NCBI GenBank assembly: GCA_963666505.2
Contig: CAXXXL010000001.1
Coordinates: forward strand, 806,001-870,000
Reading direction: 5' to 3'
Origin: JABGQS01 sp963666505
GTDB lineage: Bacteria > Bacillota > Clostridia > Christensenellales > SZUA-584
DNA: 64,000 nucleotides
Position numbers and translations under genes: made by a program. Positions 18,221-26,846 of this stretch are shown here, piece by piece. The notes under the pieces are model-generated. The model saw nothing but the letters and a program-made list of their open reading frames with translations, had not been told where the DNA came from and made no database searches. Numbering within the stretch: position 1 is the first letter of the stretch; each line of letters begins with the position of its first letter.

Positions 18221-18841
18221 TTACCATTTATATTTCAGTTTTGCGCCAAAGAGCTTTGCAAGCGTTTCCTTAACTTCCCTGCCAGATGACATTGAGTGTG
18301 TAAACTTAACGGTCTCTCCACCAGTCACAGAAAAGTGCAGCTTGCCTTGAGTCGCGCTCGAAGTTGAATCGTCCGTGCTGACCGTTTCCGAAAAACCTTT
18401 GAACAGCACTTCGGTGATATTCTGGTAGTATAGGGCTACGTTGGAAGGATCCTCGGCAAGGATAGCGTCCGTCCTCATTGCGTAATATTTATTGTTGTAC
18501 TCTGCCCAATAACGCATCATGACCGCACTGCCTTTAAAAAATCCAAGCCCGTCCGTTTTTATATCCTGTGATACTTTAGCGCATTCTGCCTTCTGTAGTT
18601 CCGGAGTAAGGTATGCCAGTACCGCTCTGTCTTGCATGAATACAATATTACAAGGAATCATTTTAAACATAGATATCTTTCGCTGTGTAGCGAATACCCA
18701 TACAACGTTTTCTTGCGGCTGCGCTGCGTAAGATTGTTTGGGTGGTTGGACTTGTTGCTGGTTAGTTGTTAACCTGTATCCGCATTGCGTACAAAATATA
18801 CTTTGTGAATCTAGCTGGTTACCGCATTGGCTGCAAAACAT
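18221..18841 (-). CDS. Zinc-ribbon protein with PH-like domain
   Basis: 206 residues. A zinc ribbon (FCSQCG, then FCTQCG) occupies about 1-25, and a glutamine- and proline-rich linker covers 26-45. The remainder looks like a compact beta-rich domain resembling bacterial PH-like domains (WVFATQRKISMF near the start, VKFTHSMSSGREVKETLAKLF at the end). There is no membrane helix. ATG 18841 follows GGAGGTG. It lies 69 bases before the membrane zinc-ribbon gene and is probably in one operon with it. Such pairs are common uncharacterised Firmicute genes, and I do not assign a function. Confidence 0.75.
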   Translation of the reverse strand: MFCSQCGNQLDSQSIFCTQCGYRLTTNQQQVQPPKQSYAAQPQENVVWVFATQRKISMFKMIPCNIVFMQDRAVLAYLTPELQKAECAKVSQDIKTDGLGFFKGSAVMMRYWAEYNNKYYAMRTDAILAEDPSNVALYYQNITEVLFKGFSETVSTDDSTSSATQGKLHFSVTGGETVKFTHSMSSGREVKETLAKLFGAKLKYKW

Positions 18842-19913
18842 TGAACACCTCCGGTTATATTTATTTGCCTAATTATACGGCATAAATGCTCTCAAACAAC
18901 ATTGAAATCGTTTTCTCATGCTTGTTGTGAAAAGTTATTCTAGTAAGCCATACCCAGTTTGCGGTTGCCCGCGTTCACCAACCTGTTAATCCATCCTTTA
19001 TCAAGCGTGGTTCGTATATTAATCGTTACAGCATTGCCCACAGGCGCAGCTGTTGCCCCGTACTGCCTGCTGATTGACATCTCTGCTGTGTACATGTACA
19101 TTGGCCGCTGCCGAATTAAGCCTGTCTATCGGGCTGTGCCATCAGTACCTTGAATCTCTGGTGCCCGTCTACTATATTACCCGTGCGCTCATTCCATAAC
19201 CCGTGAATGATGGCGTTATGGATTAGCGCACTGATGACGTCAGAGAAGCTGTGGAGGAAGTTTAAACTAAATCAAAGTTTACATCCGAAATTCATAGATA
19301 AGGGCCACCATACATGCTTATTTTATAATTAGTACAATTATCATCAATAGACAATATTATTGGAATAAAATACAATTATTTCGTTTAATTTTTTACATTT
19401 TGGTTATATATACATAGATTGTTTATTTTACTATTTGTGTGGGCAGAAAACAAAATGATAATAAAACAAAAACGATTGTTGCGCTGGTTGTGTCAATGGC
19501 ACCGATAATAACTATTTTTCTGCCTGGATTAACGCTCGCAGGCAGTGTAATCAATTTAAGCCATAATGGCGTATTCTTCACAGAGGCGAGAGCCCTGTGA
19601 ATGCGGATCAGAATGCCTCGGTACCCAGCAGTTGTCATTTGATTATAGCTATGTGCGGGGTTTAGTGTCGGTAGTGCTAATGCCTCTAACAACTTCTCAA
19701 TGGTCAGTAACGCCAATCCCAACGCGAACGGCGCAAGCTAATTGACTAATAATATTTCGAATCCGGCAATGGCTCAGAATTACGCTGTTTCGGAATATGA
19801 AGCGGGGCCACTGACTGGAGATTGAAGCGGACTGCAACTGTATTGTTTAGCGGTAACGTAGCCTGAGAGATAATACTTATGAAAACACAGTTAAAACTGA
19901 CTGGAGTACTAAA
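18842..19913. other. 1.07 kb without intact genes; decayed mobile DNA
   Basis: No intact gene is visible. On the minus strand, 18940-19110 reads about 55 codons ending in R-L-V-N-A-G-N-R-K-L-G-M-A-Y-stop, which I do not recognise. A ParB-like fragment follows at 19130-19240 (listed separately). On the plus strand, about 19470-19600 reads a hydrophobic stretch (ALVVSMAPIITIFLPGLTLAGS) like a former signal peptide, followed by stops, which suggests a dead exported protein. The stretch before 19914 supplies the leader of the repeat protein, but no clear promoter was identified. Confidence 0.5.
19130..19240 (-). pseudogene. ParB-like nuclease domain relic, copy 1
   Basis: The minus strand reads G-L-W-N-E-R-T-G-N-I-V-D-G-H-Q-R-F-K-V-L-M-A-Q and then runs out. 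The G-N-I-V-D-G-H-Q-R segment is the conserved core of ParB/Srx-like domains. No start and no C-terminal part remain. A second copy of the same core is at 21643-21720 in the same orientation. Confidence 0.6.
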
Positions 19914-21407
19914 ATGAAAAAGGATAAAGATAAAAAGAATGCATTAAAGTTGAGGGTATTTATATATGTTCTGCTGGGTGCCTTAATTATTTTTCTTGCC
20001 ATATTTTTTGGAGTTAGAATTATTTCGGGGTTAGCAGACACCGATGGCGAAATAATAAGTGAGATCAGCGGAGATTCATTTGCATTGAAATCAGCAAACC
20101 AGAATATGCGTGACGGACAAAGCGTGAACTTGTCCGATCAATCCGTAGTCATGCAAATGGTATCTTATACTGTAACGTACCTTGCAGGTCAGCATGGTAC
20201 GCTTTCTGGAGATAAACTTAGCCAAAAAACCGAATCGGTTGCAAAAGGGAAGACTCCTGCTTCAGTTCCTTTCGTAAATGCAGAAGATGGATATACATTC
20301 ACCGGATGGTATAAGGACGGTGGCACGACACTGCTAAATAGCTCTGAAGCATCTGGTTCGACAATACAGGCTGATACGACTTTTACGGCACAGTATACAC
20401 ATGTTCCATACATGGTGACATTCGATCTTGCGAGCCATGGGAGGTCGGATGATACTCTGACATTTTCCTCAGTATATTATGGCGATCTTATCACGTTGCC
20501 AACGGTTGATTCAAATCGCGGCTGGAAATTCATCGGCTGGGATACAACGCCCTCCACAACAGTGAAGGGCAATGCGGCTTACACAGCAGTTTACAAGCAT
20601 ATTCGGTACAATGTGTTATTTGAACTTTCTGCTTATGGGACATCGACGGATACGCTGACATTTGATCCGGTGTACTACGGCGATACGATTGTCGTGCCGA
20701 CGGTAACAGGAAACCCCGGCTGGGAGTTTGCAGGCTGGGATACAACTCCAAGTACAACGGTGACAGGCAGCGAAGTTTACACGGCTCAATATACGCAAAT
20801 CCCATATGAGGTGACGTTTGATCTGGCAGGATGCGGGACATCGACGGATACGCTGACATTTGATCCGGTGTACTACGGCGATACGATTGTCGTGCCGACG
20901 GTAACAGGAAACCCCGGCTGGGAGTTTTCAGGCTGGGATACAACTCCAAGTACAACGGTGACAGGCAGTTTAGTTTACACAGCTCAATATACGCACATCC
21001 CATATGAGGTGACGTTTGATCTGGCAGGATGCGGGACATCGACGGATACGCTGACATTTGATCCGGTGTACTACGGCGATGCGATTGTCGTGCCGACGGT
21101 AACAGGAAACCCCGGCTGGGAGTTTTCAGGCTGGGATACAACTCCAAGTACAACGGTGACAGGCAGTTTAGTTTACACAGCTCAATATACGCACATCCCA
21201 TATGAGGTGACGTTTGATCTGGCAGGATGCGGGACATCGACGGATACGCTGACATTTGATCCGGTGTACTACGGCGATACGATTGTCGTGCCGACGGTAA
21301 CGGCAAACCACGGCTGGATCTTTATGCGATGGGATATAACGCCTTCAACAACTGTTACGGGCAGCATCATATATACCGCTCTCTATCAAATATACAGACC
21401 TAAATAG
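19914..21407 (+). CDS. Membrane-anchored surface protein with Listeria-Bacteroides (Flg_new) repeats
   Basis: 497 residues. A lysine-rich start and one strong membrane helix (about 15-38) serve as an N-terminal anchor. Residues 85-165 form a first, divergent InlB B-repeat-like unit (G-Y-T-F-T-G-W-Y-K-D-G-G-T). Five units of 66 residues follow from residue 166, each with the pattern VTFDL...YYGD...P-T-V...GW.F.GWDTTPSTTV...YTAQYT. There is no LPxTG-type sorting signal, so display depends on the N-terminal helix. The repeats match the Flg_new/InlB-B fold used in adhesion-type surface proteins; the role here is inferred. The gene sits between two ParB-like relics and before a dead integrase, so it may be cargo of an old island. 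Confidence 0.85.
   Translation: MKKDKDKKNALKLRVFIYVLLGALIIFLAIFFGVRIISGLADTDGEIISEISGDSFALKSANQNMRDGQSVNLSDQSVVMQMVSYTVTYLAGQHGTLSGDKLSQKTESVAKGKTPASVPFVNAEDGYTFTGWYKDGGTTLLNSSEASGSTIQADTTFTAQYTHVPYMVTFDLASHGRSDDTLTFSSVYYGDLITLPTVDSNRGWKFIGWDTTPSTTVKGNAAYTAVYKHIRYNVLFELSAYGTSTDTLTFDPVYYGDTIVVPTVTGNPGWEFAGWDTTPSTTVTGSEVYTAQYTQIPYEVTFDLAGCGTSTDTLTFDPVYYGDTIVVPTVTGNPGWEFSGWDTTPSTTVTGSLVYTAQYTHIPYEVTFDLAGCGTSTDTLTFDPVYYGDAIVVPTVTGNPGWEFSGWDTTPSTTVTGSLVYTAQYTHIPYEVTFDLAGCGTSTDTLTFDPVYYGDTIVVPTVTANHGWIFMRWDITPSTTVTGSIIYTALYQIYRPK
20409..21404 (+). repeat. Tandem 198-bp coding repeats, five units
   Basis: Units begin at about 20409, 20607, 20805, 21003 and 21201. Units 3 and 4 are almost identical at the DNA level, and units 2-5 share long identical blocks such as CGGATACGCTGACATTTGAT. 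Unit 1 is clearly diverged and the second half of unit 5 is too. The homogeneity points to recent unequal crossover or gene conversion, so copy number may vary between isolates. Confidence 0.9.
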
Positions 21408-21817
21408 GTGAAATTGCGGCAGAGAACGCGAAAAAAAGCTGACTTTAGGTATGCGCCAGCGTACGTGCACAAGTGCCCTGAAGACGGGCGCGTAGTTCGA
21501 AGTTAGAGATTCAGAAAGGCGAAATTGACAGGCAGATAGTTGAGTCTGAGAAGCCATCCCTGGTATTGGATGTCACGGAGGAAGATATAAGCTTAACAGC
21601 ATTGCCCACTTATGATGTCACACATTGCAACTGCCCAATTAAGGCTGCCCACCGCCCTGTGCCATCAGCGCCTTGAACCTCTGGTGACCGCCTACAATAT
21701 TGCCCGTGCGATCGTTCCATATTGCTCACAATGCTAGGAGACCTTATCCCAAACCCAGCTTCGGTGGGAGCGATTGCCATTGTCTGAAGTACAGTCTTCG
21801 AATGTATCTATCTAGTT
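21408..21817. other. Gap with a ParB relic and no intact gene
   Basis: Apart from the ParB-like fragment at 21643-21720, I see no gene, clear promoter or terminator here. Short frames in both directions are interrupted. The GC content looks higher than in the signalling cluster, like the neighbouring decayed island sequence. Confidence 0.5.
21643..21720 (-). pseudogene. ParB-like nuclease domain relic, copy 2
   Basis: The minus strand reads W-N-D-R-T-G-N-I-V-G-G-H-Q-R-F-K-A-L-M-A-Q and stops after G-G-G-Q-P. It matches the fragment at 19130-19240 in protein and, over about 60 bases, in DNA. The two relics flank the repeat-protein gene. Confidence 0.6.
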
Positions 21818-22096
21818 ATACAAAAAGGTTGACGTCCCTATGGTGCAGCAAACTGTCTGGACACACTTCAAGAAGATAGTTAAGAGCATTGGCAAACCGG
21901 AAACGAGGTTTCTGACTTAAGGCACACATACGCTGTCACAGCATTGCAGGAAGGCGATGACGTTAAGACTGTACAGACCAAACTGGGGCATGCTACAGCG
22001 TCGTTTACGCTGGACGTATAAGGTCATGTAAGTGAGAAGATGAAGAAGGATTCAGCGGCCAGAATTGAGGCATTCATCCAAAATATCAAGGGATAA
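21818..22096 (+). pseudogene. Tyrosine recombinase (integrase) C-terminal relic
   Basis: The frames read Q-Q-T-V-W-T-H-F-K-K-I-V-K-S-I-G-K-P-E-T-R-F, then, after loss of one base near 21911 in the HDLRH box, H-T-Y-A-V-T-A-L-Q-E-G-D-D-V-K-T-V-Q. They continue L-G-H-A-T-A-S-F-T-L-D-V, then TAA, then G-H-V-S-E-K-M-K-K-D-S-A-A-R. The TAA at 22019-22021 stands exactly where the nucleophilic tyrosine of LDVYGH should be. Only the last ~90 codons remain. This is a dead integrase marking the edge of a former integrated element. Confidence 0.88.
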
Positions 22097-22150
22097 TGAA
22101 GGTGTAAGGGACTCGTATAGGGGTAAACCAGCTAAATAAAGATTAATAGG

Positions 22151-22184
22151 TGCCGTAATGTTCACTGTTCATGCGGTATTTTTT
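22151..22184 (+). terminator. Possible terminator after the integrase relic
   Basis: TGCCGTAATG and CATGCGGTA can pair imperfectly around a ~9-base loop, followed by six T. The stem is short and interrupted, so the call is weak. The rest of 22097-22383 holds no gene; it is AT-rich and supplies the leader of the next gene. Confidence 0.4.
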
Positions 22185-22383
22185 GTTTCTAGAGAGAGTT
22201 ATATTAATTATCTCTCTTATAAAAAACATAATATCGTTAATGTACCTAATTAAGTATGACCTAGACTCAAATAAAAAGGACTAGTTCTACTGATATTCTT
22301 TACTTCGGATATTACTATGATATAATCTCAATAAATACTAGATAATATAGCCGGTTAAAAAATTTATTGCTGATTGAGGTATT

Positions 22384-22947
22384 ATGAAAGAGCGAGAGTT
22401 AAAAAAACTATATAGATTTTCAAAGCAAGAAAACTCTTATTATGTTGATATACAGCTAGACGACTATCGTGATGCATATAGCAACTGGGATTATTCGCCT
22501 TTCTCAAATCGGGACCTTGACGACGACCTATTTGATTACTTGATATCCTGCTCTTATGAAATCCCAAGACAAAAAAATATGATTATCCAATTTCACTTGC
22601 TCAATCAGCAATGTGATATTAATAGGGAACAAAAAACCTTAGAGGGTATATATAACTTTTTTGAATATCGAATTAGAAAAATAAAAAATGACAGGATACG
22701 GTTAATTAGAAACACGATATCTTTTCTTATTGTTGGCACTGTATTGTTAATAGTCGCAAATTTCACTGGGAGTAATATTGCAAACAGCTTTCTTAATAAG
22801 CTTTTATCAGAAGGACTTGTTATTGGTGCATGGGTTATGATTTGGGAGGTATTCTCGATTTGGTTTTTTAAAGTCAACAGCCTTTCAAATCGCATTAGAC
22901 ATTTAAAACGGCTTAAAAATACAAAGATAGTATTCAGTTATAATTAA
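22384..22947 (+). CDS. Uncharacterised two-helix membrane protein
   Basis: 187 residues. A hydrophilic N-terminal domain (1-105) contains DDYRDAYSNWDYSPF and RDLDDDLFDYL, motifs I associate with a conserved Firmicute hypothetical family. Two membrane helices follow (about 112-130 and 142-162) and a basic tail. ATG 22384 follows GAGG. It precedes the frameshifted CorA gene by 158 bases, so it may belong with ion transport or membrane stress, but that is guesswork. Confidence 0.7.
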   Translation: MKERELKKLYRFSKQENSYYVDIQLDDYRDAYSNWDYSPFSNRDLDDDLFDYLISCSYEIPRQKNMIIQFHLLNQQCDINREQKTLEGIYNFFEYRIRKIKNDRIRLIRNTISFLIVGTVLLIVANFTGSNIANSFLNKLLSEGLVIGAWVMIWEVFSIWFFKVNSLSNRIRHLKRLKNTKIVFSYN

Positions 22948-23105
22948 AAAAAGTCTGTATAAGCAAGTATCTATTTTTATATGATCTACAGTAAAGCTTA
23001 GGTAATATTCGAATTTAATTTATAAAGGTTAATTATACTTATATGTAGAATAAAAATTATATAAGCAATTACTAGCTTGTAAAGCGCTTAGAAGGAATAT
23101 TTATT

Positions 23106-24148
23106 ATGTTAATAAATTTTAATAAAAAAAATATAAACTTACCACCGGGAACACTTCAATATGCAGGGGAAAATATATTAGAAAAACCATTAATAGATGT
23201 AATTAAATTCAACAAAGATGAGTATATAAAATTTAGTGTTAAAGATGTTGATGAAATTGTTAGCGATAACAATTATATTCAGTGGATTAATTTCGCCGGT
23301 TTAAATCACACGCCTTTAATTGAGAAACTTGGCAATAAACTTGATATACACAAAGTTAATTTAGAAGACATTGTTGATGTGTCACAGAGAAGCAAAATTG
23401 AATTTAACAACAACTATGTGTTTTCAGTTTTTAAAATGTTTTATCTTGAAAAAAACAGGATAGTTTCGGAACATGTATCAATTTTAATATCAAACAATCT
23501 TTTAATAACGTTTCAAGAATATCCGGCGATATATTTAACTCAATTAGAGAAAGAATCGAGAATAACAAAGGTCAAATTCGTAAAATGGGTGTTGATTATC
23601 TTTTTTTCAGTCTAATTGATAAATTTATCGATCAGTATTTTAATAGTTTAGAATTTGTCGATTATCGTTTCGCAGAAATAGAAACAAATCTTATTGAACA
23701 AAAAAACGTGAAATTAGATGATCTATATCAATTGCGAAAAGATCTGCATTATCTCAAGAAGGGGGCAGAGCCAATAAAAGATATACTTAGCAGTTTAATA
23801 AAAACAAAAAATAGTTTTATTACAGATACTGTTAATAAATATTTTATTGATGCACAAGACGATGCTAGTCATATTTTTGATTCAATAACATCTTATCGTG
23901 AAATGATGAACAGTTTATATGAAGCTAATGTTGCATATAGAAACGACGAAATTAATAAAAAGATAATGACACTGACAATAATATCGGTCATATTCATACC
24001 ACTATCATTTTTAGCTGGAGTTTTCGGAATGAATTTTTTACACATGCCTTTGTTGACGTATAAATTTTCATTCATAATTTTCATGGCATTTTGTGTTTCC
24101 ATCGTCATTATTATGCTTTTATTATTTAAAAGAAAAAAGTGGTTTTAA
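23106..24148 (+). pseudogene. corA: CorA-family magnesium/divalent cation transporter, single frameshift
   Basis: Two overlapping frames together give one full-length CorA of about 347 residues. The first (23106-23615) holds the cytosolic N-domain to Q-E-Y-P. The second carries F-N-S-I-R-E-R-I-E-N-N-K-G-Q-I-R-K-M-G-V-D-Y-L-F, the long helix, and the pore signature GMN in LAGVFGMNF followed by the second membrane helix. The break maps to CCGGCGAT at 23523-23530, where one G is missing relative to a P-G-D reading. Both halves are otherwise well preserved, so the lesion is recent or a sequencing error. Confidence 0.9.
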
Positions 24149-24325
24149 GAGCATAAAACTGTTTATAAAATTTTTATTATATGGTTTATTTATATTATTA
24201 GCGATTCATTACTCAACTAAGGAAGATTGCCAAGCAAAATCGATATTTGATCTATTTAATGGGTGCTATGATGAGTACATAAGGCTAAGAATACTGACGT
24301 TACGAGCCCACCCCCTATACAATGC

Positions 24326-24360
24326 GAGCTGCTTACCATATCGGTAGGCGGCTCTTTTTA
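24326..24360 (+). terminator. Rho-independent terminator after CorA
   Basis: GAGCTGCTTACC (24326-24337) pairs with GGTAGGCGGCTC (24343-24354) over 12 bp with two G-U pairs and a five-base loop, followed by five T. The rest of 24149-24580 contains no gene that I can support. Confidence 0.85.
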
Positions 24361-24580
24361 TATACAAATTAATAAAGCATATCTTAAGGTAGCCTTTTTA
24401 GTATATCAGTTACAAAATGGCACTATCTTGAAAGTCGGTGACAGAAATGTTAAAATATTAAAATAAAAGGCTAAATTCTTCGTGAAAACGTGTTTTTTGA
24501 AGCTAATAAAAAATGCACGTGGAATTTAGGTATTATATGGTGTTCCGTAATAAAGGGACAGTTAGAAAGGTGAAGCGTAT

Positions 24581-25519
24581 ATGAAAAAGAATATTAAAAT
24601 GATTGTATTGGCAGCGCTGCTGTCCGGTTTGCTGCTTTGTATGGCGGCATGCTCTTCAGGGACGGAAAGCGGCAGTGAAAGTGGGACCGCGCAGCCGCCG
24701 CCAGCGTCGATGAAAAATGAGACGGCAATCACGTTTGCCGACCCTGTCTTTGAGCGCATGGTGCAGGCGGAACTGGGCAAGGACGAAATTTATCCGTCTG
24801 ATTTGGACCCGTATACGGGCGTTATGGTTATTTCCGATCAATTTGTTTTTTTGCATGGGCCCGATCATCCGGAGAAAAGCATTATACTCTTAGGTGATGA
24901 CACTTTCGAGTATAACGAGCAAAAATATACGGGATTCGGAACCATGACGACGCTGGATGACCTGAAATATTTTTCAAACCTTGATACCCTCAAAGTTTAC
25001 TTACAGCCGGGAATCGACTATACGACCATACCCGAAGTTGAGAATTTTGTTCAATTGAACCTGTCCCATGACTCGATATCCGACATTGGTTTTTTAACTG
25101 GCGCCACGAATTTAGTTTATCTTACGATCGGCCACAATGATATTACGGATATAAGCGATCTGGCCAATTGCACGAAACTAAAATTCCTTTCCTGCAATTT
25201 TGACGATATCAGCGATATCAGCGTTTTGGCGAACATGCCCGAAATGAAAGACATTTCTTTTTACGAAAACAATATTTCCGACATTTCGGTGCTTTCAAAC
25301 CTTACGGAACTGGAAAGGATTGGATTTTACATGAACCAAATATCCGATATATCCGTATTGGCGGATTTACCGAACCTTACATCTGTGGAGCTGACTGATA
25401 ACCAGATTACGGACGTGAGCCCTCTTAAAGATTTTGCGTCATTTGAAAGGCTGGCCTTGACGGGAAATCCGGTTGAGAATATTGAAGTGCTCAGCCATTT
25501 TGAAAATCTAGAATATTGA
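24581..25519 (+). CDS. Leucine-rich-repeat lipoprotein, internalin-like
   Basis: 312 residues. The lipoprotein signal runs to lipobox MAAC-S near residue 24. A serine/glycine-rich spacer and a small domain (F-A-D-P-V-F-E-R-M-V) follow. From about 125 there are seven or so SDS22-type repeats of 22 residues with the pattern ISDISVLxNLxxLxxLxLxxNxI. It should be exported and held on the outer face of the membrane, where such repeats bind proteins or glycans. A shorter relative with the same layout (IEFSDDVFEQCV, then repeats) lies at 47532 in the sugar operon. ATG 24581 follows an AAAGG-type site. It stands alone and ends in a strong terminator. Confidence 0.88.
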   Translation: MKKNIKMIVLAALLSGLLLCMAACSSGTESGSESGTAQPPPASMKNETAITFADPVFERMVQAELGKDEIYPSDLDPYTGVMVISDQFVFLHGPDHPEKSIILLGDDTFEYNEQKYTGFGTMTTLDDLKYFSNLDTLKVYLQPGIDYTTIPEVENFVQLNLSHDSISDIGFLTGATNLVYLTIGHNDITDISDLANCTKLKFLSCNFDDISDISVLANMPEMKDISFYENNISDISVLSNLTELERIGFYMNQISDISVLADLPNLTSVELTDNQITDVSPLKDFASFERLALTGNPVENIEVLSHFENLEY

Positions 25520-25550
25520 CATTTAGAGTCTGTACTAAAATTTATCTAAG

Positions 25551-25586
25551 AAAATGGGAACCAAATGGTTCCCATTTTGGGTTTTT
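25551..25586 (+). terminator. Strong rho-independent terminator
   Basis: AAAATGGGAACC (25551-25562) and GGTTCCCATTTT (25567-25578) form a perfect 12-bp stem with an AAAT loop, followed by GGGTTTTT. It closes the LRR lipoprotein gene. Confidence 0.92.
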
Positions 25587-25614
25587 ACAAATTATAAAAT
25601 AAATCAAAGTGGAA

Positions 25615-25650
25615 GTGACCTGCCCCCACAAATTGGTCCAAAACGAAAGT
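25615..25650. mobile_element. Solo IS3-type terminal repeat relic
   Basis: GTGACCTGCCCCCACAAA matches the reverse complement of the right tip of the IS3-family element at 38087-38102 (GTGACCTACCCCCAGC) in 13 of the first 14 bases. No transposase sequence follows, so only an end remains. The rest of 25587-26037 holds no gene. A 9-bp stem (AAAAATACG at 25983, CGTATTTTT at 26009) lies near the 3' end of the sortase gene and may terminate it. Confidence 0.5.
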
Positions 25651-26037
25651 TAGTATAGCCACATTTTAATACATTCCCGATTAATATGATCCTACAATAT
25701 AAAAAGGTTGGAAAATGGAACGATTATCTATATGGAGAAAGAACTTATATTGTACTGAGCCTAGTAGCCAAATCCTTATTAGCTTGGTTGGTTTTGTTTG
25801 GTGCAATGCAGCCATAATAAAATCGAAATCTGGTGAACTTTATAATTAATAGTATTCAGTATTTATAATGGCTACAACTGGCTTCAATAATTTGTGTTCA
25901 GTTGTAGCTTCCTTAAAAAAACACCCAAAAAGATGAATTCACTCTTGGATTGATAAATTATAGCACAACTTTGAAGAGGTATAAAAATACGGCTAATTGC
26001 AGCATTGTCGTATTTTTTTATAGCTTTGAAAACAATG

Positions 26038-26844
26038 CTAATCTTCAATTCTTACTGCATGAATGAGAAGCCTCCCCCCAGTCTCGCATGTTGACAATGT
26101 TAGGATAGAATCTCCACCGTCGATTTGACAGCTGGTATCGAATTCCGCTGCTGCTTTTAATGATTCCAAGAAACTAATAAATTGCGTTGAACCGTCGAAC
26201 TTCACGGGCAGTGCTTTGCTTCCCGCTCTATGTACCGAGAATACCTTCCATTGCGTAATCTGCCCCCAAAGGTTTAATTCAATAAGGGAGTTTCCCATAC
26301 AATATGCTTCATCTTGAAAACGGGATAGTTGTCCAAAAAATGTACCATCCTTCATGTTGTGCCCATATAAAATAATATGTAGGTCACCCGTATCGTTTTG
26401 GCTGTCCATGAAAATACACCCGTGGCTCGAGCTTTTTTGAAGAAAGCTATGATTTAAGTAGTAATCGTTGTCTGCAGCCTGCGCAACGGGGTAGTCAATA
26501 TCCGTGCCAGGAATAGATAGCCATCCTACGGCCTCGGAATTTACAGCGAGTAAAGCCATATATGCTTGAGTAGATGAATTATCGTACACCTCGGATGCCG
26601 CTTCTGATACAATCCCTGCTTCCGGCGATGTCTGTTGAGTATCAACATCCGTGAATGCATCATAGTATACGGTGCGCACACTATTCACCGACTGAACATT
26701 TTGTGCTCCGGTAATCATGTAATCGACTATCATATACCCGCTGAAAAAAAGTGCGGCCAAGAGAATGCATCCGGCGGCAAGTCTTAAGAAACTAATATTT
26801 TTTTTCTTATTCGCACCATTAAAGCTATAGTTTTTATGTAACAC
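26038..26844 (-). CDS. Sortase, class B-like, dedicated to the adjacent surface protein
   Basis: 268 residues. It starts at GTG 26844, two bases after the surface protein stop, with AAGG inside the upstream gene as ribosome site. A membrane helix (about 17-42) is followed by the sortase domain: GWLSIPGTDIDYPV, catalytic H162 in LYGHNM, the K-D-G-T-F-F-G-Q-L segment typical of class B, catalytic C253 in TLSTC, and R258. Sortases cleave a C-terminal motif and link the protein to cell wall or to another subunit. The tight coupling says that its substrate is the 1180-residue protein upstream. Confidence 0.93.
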   Translation of the reverse strand: MLHKNYSFNGANKKKNISFLRLAAGCILLAALFFSGYMIVDYMITGAQNVQSVNSVRTVYYDAFTDVDTQQTSPEAGIVSEAASEVYDNSSTQAYMALLAVNSEAVGWLSIPGTDIDYPVAQAADNDYYLNHSFLQKSSSHGCIFMDSQNDTGDLHIILYGHNMKDGTFFGQLSRFQDEAYCMGNSLIELNLWGQITQWKVFSVHRAGSKALPVKFDGSTQFISFLESLKAAAEFDTSCQIDGGDSILTLSTCETGGRLLIHAVRIED

Positions 26845-26846
26845 AT

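Noticed and set aside
20530..21306. Long minus-strand open frame of 258 codons opposite the repeat protein
   Set aside because: It exists only because the plus-strand repeats are multiples of three and nearly identical; it is repeated shadow sequence with no ribosome site.
24093..24347. 84-codon frame overlapping the end of corA
   Set aside because: It overlaps the transporter and has no ribosome site or recognisable composition; it runs into the terminator.
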